Source of the DNA: a virus
Length of the DNA stretch: 21,559 bases
Reading direction: 5' to 3' (one strand)
Virus record (IMG/VR): IMGVR_UViG_3300010354_000805
Span: 1-21,559 of that record
Position 1 is the stretch's first letter. Each line of letters starts with the position of its first letter. The translations under genes were made by a program, and so were the position numbers. A model generated the notes under the pieces. That model saw only the letters and a list, made by a program, of their open reading frames with translations, ran no database searches and was not told where the DNA came from. This document shows positions 13,830 to 21,559 of the stretch, piece after piece.

Positions 13830-16800
13830 ATGGCTTCACCAAAAATTAGAATAAAAAGAGGATCAGGAGCACCAACATCAGCAGCAATACCATCTTCTGG
13901 CGAAATGGCATTGGATACTGCTAATAAATCATTATTTATTACTGTAGCAGATGGAACGACACCAACTTGGATCGGTGCTCAAATCGAAACTTCTCCTGCA
14001 GATTGGACTTCTTCTACAAAATTAGCAACACAAAGTGCAATTAATACGACATTTTTACCAAAAACTGGTGGGCAACTTGCTGGAAATATTACTACAGTAA
14101 ATGGTTCAATAACTACCATAGAAATTCCTAAATTAAAAATTAAACAAAGAAACGGCACTGCTGGTACCGGTGTGACTTTACAGGGTCCAGCAAATGTTGC
14201 AACAGATTACACATTAACACTACCTAGTGCCGATGGAGCCAATAATCAGTTTTTAAAAACTGATGGTAGTGGAAATCTCTCTTGGGCATCATCACTGTCT
14301 GGTATAACTCTTACTGAATTAACACCAACTGACACTGGTGATTATGGTTTACTAATGTCAAATGCTTCAAACGGTGCTTCGGTCAGTTCTGTTAACTACG
14401 ATTTTGCAGGTGATGTACAGGGGTTGGCACCAAGTGCACCAAAAAACGGTCCAATAAAATATAATAAAAGTAGTGGAACATTAACAGTTAATGGAAACAT
14501 GATTGTAAATGGTCAAGCGGCAAATCTAGTAATGACACCAGCCGCCGCAGGAGGAGTAAGTAATAATGCAACATCTTTTACGTTATCGACTGTAAGTGGA
14601 TTATCTCTTGGTCAACAAGTATATGTCAATGAAAATTTTTCACCACCGTCTACAGGTGGTCCTTGGGTTATTGAGTTTCCAAACGAATCAACAATTACTA
14701 ACATCGATACAGGATCAAAAGTAATAACGGTATCTACTCCAATAACAATAACGGCAAATGGAGTTAATTCTTCATTAACTAGTGGTCAAGTAACAAATTT
14801 ATTAAAATTTGCAACAGGAACAGTTGTTCTTGGTGTTGATCCAGGTAATGGTAATAATTCAGTTAGATTATTTAATACTGATGTTGATGCATTAAATATA
14901 GGTGGCTCAGCTAGTACTGTTTCGATTGGTGCAACTTCTGGCTTATTAAGTATTCCTAGTTCAGTGACTCTTGCTAATGGAGCAAGTAACATCGCCAGTT
15001 TAGATTTTAATTCATCAACTACAACTGCAAACTTAGCAAACACAGTACCAGCAACAACTTTAAACATTGGCGGCGCTGCAACCACAACCAACTTAGGTAA
15101 AACCGGAGGAGCAACAACAACAATAAGAAGCAACACAATAAATATTGCAAACGATACAGGATCTTCTGCAAAAACTATAAACATAGGAACCGGTGGTAGT
15201 GGTGATGCTACTGTAACAATAGGTAGATCTAGTGGCTCCACACAAACGCATACAATTTATGGAAAAATTTCAAATAGTGGATTTGGAACTCTAGGTTCTA
15301 GTGATGGTGGAGTACTTGTAACAAAATCTTATGTTGACTCTGTTGCTGCGGCTGGGTTGACCAGTAAAGGTGCGGTGAGAGTTGCTACAACAACATCTGG
15401 AACATTGAGTTCAAGTTTTGCAAACGGCAGTACTGTTGATGGTGTGACTTTAGCGACAAATGATAGAATTTTAATCAAAGATCAAACTACTAAATCTGAA
15501 AATGGTATTTATACAGTAAATGCTAGCGGAACACCAACAAGAGCAACTGATGCGGATGAAGCAGTAGAACTTGCAAAAGGAACTTATGTATTTGTTACTG
15601 CGGGAACGGCAAATGCAGGTAAAGGGTTTATTTTAAGAACTGGAGTGGTTACTCTAGGCACAGATTCATTAGATTGGGATCAATTTACAACAACTACAAA
15701 TTATACATTCAGTAATGGTTTAACAAATACTTCAGGAACAATAACAGTAAATCCAGCAACAAATGGTGGATTAAGTGTTACTGGTAGTGGCGTTTCGGTT
15801 GCATCAACGTTTGCAGGATCGGGTTTAACTTTATCATCCGGTGTTTTGACAGTTGATGGTATAACTGAAGTTGTTTATGCAACAACCGGCCCATTTAACG
15901 CAGGCTACAGCAACGGAACATCCGGTGATGGTGCAACTCTAACAAATGGCGGCACACAAGCAGCATTTTCTATAGATGGTGCCTCGCCAGCACAACATAC
16001 AAGAATTCTTGTAAAAAATCAAACAAACACTGCACAGAATGGAATTTATACTCTAACTACAGTAGGAAGTGGTAGTGCGAATTGGGTATTAACTAGAGCA
16101 GCAGATTTTAATGTTGCAGCAGAATTACAACAGTTAAATACGGTTTTAGTTACTTCAGGAGCAGCAAATGGAGGAAAAACATTTAATTTATTAACCAAGG
16201 GAACAATAACAGTTGGCACAACTGGATTAAATTTTACAGATTCTAGTACTGAAGTTATGTCTACAGATAGTAGATATTTTATTGTTGGTGCAAATAGAGA
16301 AAGAACGAATTTAGGCACAAACAACAATATTACTTCAAAATCTGTTGCAATAATTGCAGGATATTCTGCTCCTACAGGCAATAGTTTATCTGCAGAGGGC
16401 ACTATAACTTTTAGCACTTCTTCTTCAAAACTAAGTTCAGATATAATTCCAGGAATGAAAATAACTTTCTTGGGAACTATATATCCTGCTAATCTTGTTG
16501 TCGAGACTGTAAATTATAATGCTGGAACATTTGTTGCAAGAAATAGAGGAACTTCTGCTATTACTAGTATACCCGGCACACCTGGCACCGTAATTAATCA
16601 AAATATTATTTTTGATGGTGCATCAGGCGCGAGCACAAGTGCAGATCAAAATTATGATAATATAGGTCATAGAGGTATGATGATTTTTGACAAATCGGAT
16701 ATGACAAGTTGGTCCGCTTTAGGTTATAATACAGGACCAAGTGGATCATATACTGATGGATATTGGAGTATAGTTAGATCTGAAACTGATGGGTTAGGTA

Positions 16801-18398
16801 ACCGCGAATACCCAATAGTTACAACTAATACAGCACAAACATTATTAAGTAAAACATTAACATCTCCAATAGTAAACACTCCTTCGATATATAATCCTTC
16901 AATATTAAATTTTACTTTAAGAACTGCGCAAAATACAAGTAGCACAGGAGGGAACGCCTCTACTGCTAACTTAACTAAAAATTTTAATGATACTATAACA
17001 ATATCCGAAGAAGAAACCAACACGGGGTTATCAGAAATTAGTGCTGGAGTCATAAAGTTTACTTCTCCAGCATTAAGGGTTGTTGATGGTACTTTTGATA
17101 ATACTGTCACAGGTTTGCAGATATTTGATGATAATCATAATTTAGTAAATGGTGCATTAGTACAAGCAATTACAACCGGTTCTGTTCAGTTTACAAATAA
17201 TGCTTATTATTATGTTAGAACACTTAGCCCCAGCACAATACAATTATATGATACATATGCAAATTCAATAAATACCGCTTCTACTAGTGGAGTTATTAAT
17301 CATACCAGCATCACCACAAACGCTTCGAATACATTAAGATTTAAAGTATTTTCAAATATAATTACTTTGGGTAAAAGTTTTAGAGCTTTGACCGATACAT
17401 CTGGTATTGTAAGCGGTTCTTTTGTAAAATTAGCAATGCCTAATCCAACGTCTATTGGTTTTAATACTGATTATGATGTAGTTTTGGGTGACTTAAATGA
17501 AGTTTCTATCACAAAAACTACAGATATAATTTATGCAGCCGCTTCGTCATCATCAACATTAAAATGGACAGATCAATCTAATGGTGCTAATAACTTAACA
17601 TTAAGTGGATTGACAGGCAGTCTATTACTTTATACTGATGGTAATGTTTCAACAAAACAAATTAATTATAAATTATATACTGGTACTACTTCTATAACAG
17701 CAAATCATATACAGAGTGTTGCAATAAGTGGTACTACAATGACAATTACATTAGTTTCTGGACAAGGAGATTTAACTAATGTTTTACGAGCTAATAACTA
17801 TATTACGTTAGCAAATTGTACAGGATTTTCAAACCCCACAGACAATAAATTAGTAAATTATATACATTATATAACAGCCACAGCATATAACGGCACAAAT
17901 ACAACTATAACATGTTCTTTGAGAAGAAGTGCATCTGGAGCAGCGACAATTACGACTGGTTTGCCTGTCGCAATTTATAATTATGAAGTAAAATTTGGCA
18001 TGTCTAAGAGAACAGACTTTCCAATTGGAAGTAAAGTAGCTTTTGCCAAAGGAACGAGTACAAGTCCATCTTTAAATGTTCAAAAATTAACTGGGGAATA
18101 TTCTACTACTAATGAAGGCGAAGGAAGTTCATATGAAGCAGTATTGGCTACAAGATTTGATCTAAGTACCACTTCTGTTTTATGTTTTAGACTTCCATAT
18201 ATATTATGCTTGAGTTCTTCACCTACAGTTCCATATACCTCTGGCTCTGGCCTTGAAGGGGAAGGTCTCAATTCAACAAACCCTGCAAACTCTAATTATA
18301 TTAAAATTACAATTACACAACCAAATACAGACTACAACACGCCCTACAATGGGAGAAGAATTCTTCTAAATACACTAATTGATTGCGGAACTTATTGA
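13830..18398 (+). CDS. Large tail fibre / adhesin (1522 residues)
   Basis: Probable host-recognition fibre. The N terminus (1-50: SPKIRIKRGSGAPTS, then GEMALDTANKSLFI) is a common attachment module of phage fibres. YTLTLPSADGANNQFLKTDG (127-146) is another widespread fibre motif. Residues 355-466 repeat the pattern NIGG-x-A-x-T-x-x-IG. Two copies of a module with (R)ILVK(D/N)QT...NGIYT lie at about 509-620 and 678-804. NTAQTLLSKTLTSPIVNTPSI (999-1019, two adjacent motifs) is a typical linker repeat. The rest is Ser/Thr/Asn-rich beta sequence to the end (NTLIDCGTY). No intramolecular chaperone or enzyme motif is seen. It has its own late promoter and AGGAG. Which bacterium it binds cannot be read from the sequence. 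Confidence 0.85.
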   Translation: MASPKIRIKRGSGAPTSAAIPSSGEMALDTANKSLFITVADGTTPTWIGAQIETSPADWTSSTKLATQSAINTTFLPKTGGQLAGNITTVNGSITTIEIPKLKIKQRNGTAGTGVTLQGPANVATDYTLTLPSADGANNQFLKTDGSGNLSWASSLSGITLTELTPTDTGDYGLLMSNASNGASVSSVNYDFAGDVQGLAPSAPKNGPIKYNKSSGTLTVNGNMIVNGQAANLVMTPAAAGGVSNNATSFTLSTVSGLSLGQQVYVNENFSPPSTGGPWVIEFPNESTITNIDTGSKVITVSTPITITANGVNSSLTSGQVTNLLKFATGTVVLGVDPGNGNNSVRLFNTDVDALNIGGSASTVSIGATSGLLSIPSSVTLANGASNIASLDFNSSTTTANLANTVPATTLNIGGAATTTNLGKTGGATTTIRSNTINIANDTGSSAKTINIGTGGSGDATVTIGRSSGSTQTHTIYGKISNSGFGTLGSSDGGVLVTKSYVDSVAAAGLTSKGAVRVATTTSGTLSSSFANGSTVDGVTLATNDRILIKDQTTKSENGIYTVNASGTPTRATDADEAVELAKGTYVFVTAGTANAGKGFILRTGVVTLGTDSLDWDQFTTTTNYTFSNGLTNTSGTITVNPATNGGLSVTGSGVSVASTFAGSGLTLSSGVLTVDGITEVVYATTGPFNAGYSNGTSGDGATLTNGGTQAAFSIDGASPAQHTRILVKNQTNTAQNGIYTLTTVGSGSANWVLTRAADFNVAAELQQLNTVLVTSGAANGGKTFNLLTKGTITVGTTGLNFTDSSTEVMSTDSRYFIVGANRERTNLGTNNNITSKSVAIIAGYSAPTGNSLSAEGTITFSTSSSKLSSDIIPGMKITFLGTIYPANLVVETVNYNAGTFVARNRGTSAITSIPGTPGTVINQNIIFDGASGASTSADQNYDNIGHRGMMIFDKSDMTSWSALGYNTGPSGSYTDGYWSIVRSETDGLGNREYPIVTTNTAQTLLSKTLTSPIVNTPSIYNPSILNFTLRTAQNTSSTGGNASTANLTKNFNDTITISEEETNTGLSEISAGVIKFTSPALRVVDGTFDNTVTGLQIFDDNHNLVNGALVQAITTGSVQFTNNAYYYVRTLSPSTIQLYDTYANSINTASTSGVINHTSITTNASNTLRFKVFSNIITLGKSFRALTDTSGIVSGSFVKLAMPNPTSIGFNTDYDVVLGDLNEVSITKTTDIIYAAASSSSTLKWTDQSNGANNLTLSGLTGSLLLYTDGNVSTKQINYKLYTGTTSITANHIQSVAISGTTMTITLVSGQGDLTNVLRANNYITLANCTGFSNPTDNKLVNYIHYITATAYNGTNTTITCSLRRSASGAATITTGLPVAIYNYEVKFGMSKRTDFPIGSKVAFAKGTSTSPSLNVQKLTGEYSTTNEGEGSSYEAVLATRFDLSTTSVLCFRLPYILCLSSSPTVPYTSGSGLEGEGLNSTNPANSNYIKITITQPNTDYNTPYNGRRILLNTLIDCGTY
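15354..15689 (+). repeat. Fibre module copy 1
   Basis: Residues about 509-620 of the large fibre. Key elements in order are GAVRVATT, the DGVTLATNDRILIKDQT stretch, SENGIYTVNA, TRATDADEA, VFVTAGTANAGKGFIL and the closing Trp-Asp. The same order appears in copy 2 about 507 bases downstream. Confidence 0.65.
15861..16241 (+). repeat. Fibre module copy 2 (diverged)
   Basis: Residues about 678-804 of the large fibre. The order of elements is VVYATTG, SIDGASPAQHTRILVKNQT, AQNGIYTLTT, LTRAADFNVAAEL, VLVTSGAANGGKTFNL and GLNFTDSS. It aligns with copy 1 at the protein level with insertions, so it is an old duplication or a second import of the same module. Confidence 0.6.
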
Positions 18399-18430
18399 TT
18401 CTTGACTATATAATATAAAGGAGATTTATT

Positions 18431-18724
18431 ATGAGTGAATTAAAAAATTATAACGAGTCTGTGATTATACCTTTTCTTCAAAGAAAAGTTCAAGAAATTA
18501 CAAATCAAAATTTAGTATTGGAAGTTAATATTTTAGTTGAAAGACAAAAAAAAGCAGAAATAGAAACAGAATTAAGCAATGTCAAGAAAGAATTAGAAGA
18601 ATTAAAAACACAATTAATAGAATCTGGTTTTGCTGAAGAAGTTAAAGAAGAAACACCAGAACCAACTAAAAAAAAGAAAAAAATAAAATTAGAAACCGAA
18701 GTATTAGACGCTAGCACATATTGA
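18431..18724 (+). CDS. 97-residue coiled-coil protein between fibre genes
   Basis: The start is supported by AAGGAG (18418-18423), 7 bases upstream. It begins MSELKNYNESVIIPFLQRKV; residues about 16-68 form a heptad-like helix (EIETELSNVKKELEELKTQL). A Glu/Pro hinge (EETPEPTK) follows, then five Lys (KKKKKIKLE) and an acidic-aromatic end (EVLDASTY). Small proteins starting with this NYNE..I.P.LQRKV pattern accompany fibre genes in marine T4-like phages; the function is unknown to me. A fibre-assembly helper or a trimeric connector would fit the coiled coil. The Lys codons form an A AAA AAG heptamer (18670-18676). No convincing late promoter motif stands directly upstream, so it may be read from the fibre promoter. 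Confidence 0.65.
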   Translation: MSELKNYNESVIIPFLQRKVQEITNQNLVLEVNILVERQKKAEIETELSNVKKELEELKTQLIESGFAEEVKEETPEPTKKKKKIKLETEVLDASTY

Positions 18725-18743
18725 AAGGTATAATTTTTTTATT

Positions 18744-21512
18744 ATGCCTACGCCAGTAATAAAAATAAAAAGAAATATTGCAGGAAACGCCCCTACATCG
18801 TTGGGGTATGGTGAATTGGCTGCAGATATTGTTAATCAAAAATTATATATCGGAGACAGTTCTAGTAATCCAATTTTAATTGGAGATGGTGCATTTGCTG
18901 GCGGTGGAATCGCACAATTAGCATTTCGTGTACAACAAGCAAACGGCGCAAGTAACGTTTTTCAAATAACCCCTACAGAATATCAAAGTGATCAGGTATT
19001 AGATTTTTACTTAGATATTAAATCACAAACTTCTAATTATTTTTTTGCAGCACCGATTGCATCTAACGGGTATCCTTCTTTTAGAAGAATAATGCCAGCA
19101 GATTTTGCATCAGGATCTGCAAATGGAAAATATTTAACATCAGATGGTACAACTTTTACTTGGAGTACCCCAGCAACTGGTACAGGAGGAAATCCTTCTG
19201 GTGCAAATGGTCAAATACAGCTTGTGGTGAAAGATGGTGGAGTATTTGATTCATTAACAAATTTTCAAATATTAACAAATTCTTCTGAATTTTCAAAGAG
19301 CAATATAATAACAGTTCCAACGCAAAATGCAACATATAGTAAAATTAATTTTCCATTTAATAATATATTTTCAGAAAATGATATCGTGGGAATATCCATT
19401 GGTGGTGGAGCAACTACTAATTATGTAATTAGAAATATAACTAATACCTCTTTTAAAACTTATGCATTACCAACATCTTCCGGATCATCTATAGGTTCAT
19501 TACAAACATTTAGTAGCTCAAATATTTCGCCTATACAATTATTCCCATCTAGCAATTCCTCTACTCCTGTATTTTTTACGGGATCACTTTCTACTACCAA
19601 AGACAGTGATAACCCATCAACAATAACAGTCGCCTCTGGTATTATCAGCAATTTTAGAGTAGGTATGCAAATAACCAGTGGTGTTAGACCAGTTATTATC
19701 AGAGGTATAATTGTTGATACAACTCAAACTGGTTCACAAACTTATTCCTTTGCAGAAACTTTATCCACAACCACTTACCCTGTAGGATGTTACGTAGATG
19801 TTCTGCGGAGCGGACGTTCTCTAGATAGTAATTCTAATGCCTCTACTTACGCATATTCTGGATTACTTAATACGGATAATGCTTATATTAGTGCCCGAGC
19901 AAATACAAGTATAACATTAAATACGTATATTACGGGAACATTTAATACCGATGATACTAGTGCAAGCAATCCGACAAAAAAAACAGACACAACTATAGTT
20001 GTAGATTTAGTGGTTTATCCAAGAGGATCAATAAGGCCAAATACTTTTATTACACATATTGACGCATCAACGAACACCTTAACATTGAATCAACCACAGT
20101 TTCGAGGAGGTAACACTGGTACTACTAGTGTCACTATAACAGGATACGCAGCACACCCAGAAAGAAGGGTTTTTTCCTTTGGAACCCCATTATACAATAC
20201 ATCCTCTGAAATTTTGACTAACGAAAGTATATCATTAGTTAAGCAATTAAATGATGCTGGTAGAAATTTAGAACAAAAAATTCTTTTTAAATCGCCTGAA
20301 GCATATACTATTGCTGTTACTAGTTGGTCAACCGCAACAGCAACATTGTCAACTAAAAATAATTTATTAGAGATGTCTGTTGGGGATATTGTTTTGTATG
20401 GAACTTCTAGTAGTGGAACTACCCATAACACACCCAGTGCACTAACCTTTATTAGTGAAATAGATTACAATTTAGGAAGAATAACATTAAATGCTGTAAA
20501 TGGTTTACCCAGCTCAACTACTCAATTAACAATAAGATCTTGCAAACATGTTAAGAGTGTGATAGAGCATAGGGCGTTTCCTTTTGATAACTACAACTCA
20601 ACATATAGATTTACTAGTTCAAATATTACTAAGTATGCACACGGACTAAACACCAATCAAGGTTATTTGGATTATGCTACGAGTAATAATTCGTATGAAA
20701 GAAATATTTGGGACGGACAAAAAGGAAGTGGAAACAATTTAGGTTCAATTAATGATATGGGATTGTATATTTGTAGTGATACAAGTATAAAAATAGGAAT
20801 GTCCTCACTCGCTAGGGGGGCAAATACAGATAATAAATCTATAAAAGAACCAGTTGATACACTTACATCACACATAACAATAGAACCAACACGAGTAAGT
20901 TCAAATGAGGTTTATAATGGAATTTATGTAAAAAATCTCACTGTAACAAATAAAAATGATTTTGATAATTCAAATTATCTTTATTTACTAGGTTGTAGAT
21001 CTTCTACACCAAGAAAAAATGATGGTTATAATTATTTAACTTGGTATAGAATAGCCACAACTAGTATTTCTACTCTTGTTGGAGGGGCGGGAACAACAAT
21101 AAATCCAAAAGAAAATATTGGAGAATTTGGTATTGAACCTCAATTAGAAATTTCTTTAGCAGACGAAGTCCCAATAAATACATCCTTGACAGTTCCTCTA
21201 ATCAAAGGAACTGCTGGTGGAGATTTAAATATTACAACAAGTAATCCGGATACTGATATAATTTTAGCAATACCACCAAACAATACAGACATAGTTCTTT
21301 CTACCGGAAGCATATATATTACATCAGGGCTTGATGGTGGTGATATTTATGTACAATCAGCAGAAGATGTATATCTAACTTCACAAAATGTAAGAGTTTC
21401 TGGTAATTTAATTGTAGATGGCTATATTCAATCAGCAACAGGCTTTCAGGGTGACAATACTGACGCAGAAGAGCCAATTACTGGTCTTGTCATGGATGGG
21501 GGCACTTTCTGA
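18744..21512 (+). CDS. Second tail fibre / adhesin (922 residues)
   Basis: The N terminus (PTPVIKIKRNIAG, PTSLGYGELAADIV, NQKLYIGD, to about residue 50) is the same attachment module as in the 1522-residue fibre, so both may dock to the same or equivalent baseplate or fibre site. The body is Ser/Thr/Asn-rich beta sequence without enzyme motifs. The last 110 residues contain short repeated strand patterns (DLNITTSNPDTDIIL, TDIVLSTGSIYITSG, DIYVQSAEDVYLTSQ) that suggest a beta-helix or trimeric fibre shaft, ending in ITGLVMDGGTF. Only AAAGG, about 15 bases upstream, precedes the ATG, so initiation may be weak or aided by the upstream gene, whose stop is 19 bases away. Confidence 0.8.
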   Translation: MPTPVIKIKRNIAGNAPTSLGYGELAADIVNQKLYIGDSSSNPILIGDGAFAGGGIAQLAFRVQQANGASNVFQITPTEYQSDQVLDFYLDIKSQTSNYFFAAPIASNGYPSFRRIMPADFASGSANGKYLTSDGTTFTWSTPATGTGGNPSGANGQIQLVVKDGGVFDSLTNFQILTNSSEFSKSNIITVPTQNATYSKINFPFNNIFSENDIVGISIGGGATTNYVIRNITNTSFKTYALPTSSGSSIGSLQTFSSSNISPIQLFPSSNSSTPVFFTGSLSTTKDSDNPSTITVASGIISNFRVGMQITSGVRPVIIRGIIVDTTQTGSQTYSFAETLSTTTYPVGCYVDVLRSGRSLDSNSNASTYAYSGLLNTDNAYISARANTSITLNTYITGTFNTDDTSASNPTKKTDTTIVVDLVVYPRGSIRPNTFITHIDASTNTLTLNQPQFRGGNTGTTSVTITGYAAHPERRVFSFGTPLYNTSSEILTNESISLVKQLNDAGRNLEQKILFKSPEAYTIAVTSWSTATATLSTKNNLLEMSVGDIVLYGTSSSGTTHNTPSALTFISEIDYNLGRITLNAVNGLPSSTTQLTIRSCKHVKSVIEHRAFPFDNYNSTYRFTSSNITKYAHGLNTNQGYLDYATSNNSYERNIWDGQKGSGNNLGSINDMGLYICSDTSIKIGMSSLARGANTDNKSIKEPVDTLTSHITIEPTRVSSNEVYNGIYVKNLTVTNKNDFDNSNYLYLLGCRSSTPRKNDGYNYLTWYRIATTSISTLVGGAGTTINPKENIGEFGIEPQLEISLADEVPINTSLTVPLIKGTAGGDLNITTSNPDTDIILAIPPNNTDIVLSTGSIYITSGLDGGDIYVQSAEDVYLTSQNVRVSGNLIVDGYIQSATGFQGDNTDAEEPITGLVMDGGTF

Positions 21513-21515
21513 TAT

Positions 21516-21523
21516 TATAAATA
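21516..21523 (+). promoter_or_regulatory. T4-type late promoter at right edge
   Basis: Exact TATAAATA in the gap after the second fibre gene. Predicted +1 is near 21529, giving a 16-base leader with AGGAG (21532-21536) 8 bases before the ATG at 21545. The layout matches the promoter of the 1522-residue fibre gene. Confidence 0.7.
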
Positions 21524-21544
21524 CAGTAAACAGGAGTAACAACT

Positions 21545-21559
21545 ATGGCAACAATTAAA
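21545..21559 (+). CDS. Start of a further gene, cut by window edge
   Basis: Only five codons are visible (MATIK). A late promoter and a good Shine-Dalgarno sequence precede it, and the first residues resemble the basic, alternating start of the two fibre proteins (KIRIKR, VIKIKR). It is therefore probably another late structural or fibre gene, but five residues do not allow identification. Confidence 0.5.

Noticed and set aside
14786-15241. 151-codon open frame on the - strand inside the large fibre gene
   Set aside because: It lies opposite a clear fibre gene. Its Val/Pro/Ala-rich translation is the antisense of Thr/Asn/Gly repeats. It lacks a supporting promoter or Shine-Dalgarno sequence, and all identified genes are on the + strand.
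18407-18420. TATATAATATAAAG before the coiled-coil gene as a late promoter
   Set aside because: The best alignment to TATAAATA has only 5 of 8 matches, and it runs into the Shine-Dalgarno sequence. TTGACT just upstream is too close to act as a -35 box.
1-21559. Search for a CRISPR array, tRNA, toxin-antitoxin pair, retron or other defence system
   Set aside because: No regular direct repeats with spacers, no cloverleaf and no reverse transcriptase or toxin motif were seen; the window is explained by phage replication and structural genes.

Overview
The window looks like part of the genome of a T4-related myovirus. It is AT-rich and every gene lies on the + strand. Most neighbours abut or overlap by 1 to 4 bases. 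The order of the recognisable genes (uvsW, 55, 47, 46, rnh, 45, 44, 62, regA) is the T4-type replication, recombination and late-transcription block. Sequence style, a DUF6433 protein and low-complexity fibre proteins resemble T4-like phages of marine or freshwater bacteria (cyanophage or pelagiphage type) more than enteric T4. The host cannot be fixed from this window: no photosynthesis or other host-marker gene is visible. There is no tRNA, rRNA, CRISPR array, insertion sequence or integrase, and no gene-free stretch over 300 bases (the longest gap is about 120 bases, before gene 55).

Region 1 (1-11526) is DNA and transcription machinery. It starts with the UvsW helicase, cut by the window edge, and a small LSm-like protein. 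After a sigma-70-like promoter come the late sigma factor gp55 and the recombination nuclease pair gp47/gp46. Two other genes sit between 47 and 46: a conserved phage protein of unknown function, and a very basic, probably late, virion-type protein with its own late promoter. Then follow a 368-residue unknown protein coupled to RNase H, a DUF6433 protein, a cysteine-rich probable zinc protein, the sliding clamp gp45 and the clamp loader gp44/gp62. Gp55, the clamp and gp46/47 belong to the circuit that in T4 links replication and recombination to late transcription.

Region 2 (11527-13479) starts with a T4-type late promoter motif (TATAAATA) and regA. RegA is joined by successive one-base stop/start overlaps (TAATG) to a beta-sandwich structural protein, a 40-residue basic peptide and a collagen-motif virion protein. 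In T4 regA is followed by the DNA polymerase gene 43; here it is followed by structural genes.

Region 3 (13480-21559) is a tail-fibre or adhesin cluster. It holds a 97-residue structural protein, a 1522-residue fibre with two copies of one module, a 97-residue coiled-coil protein, a 922-residue fibre, and the first five codons of another gene. TATAAATA motifs stand in the gaps before several of these genes, as expected for late expression by gp55-RNA polymerase.

I did not find a clearly new multi-gene system. The most interesting leads are regulatory: a hairpin that appears to bring a distant Shine-Dalgarno sequence to the start at 12499, a late promoter whose predicted +1 coincides with an AUG (4327), a strong in-frame internal start near the 3' end of gene 55, A AAA AAG slippery heptamers in gene 55 and in the coiled-coil gene, and the coupling of regA to tail genes.
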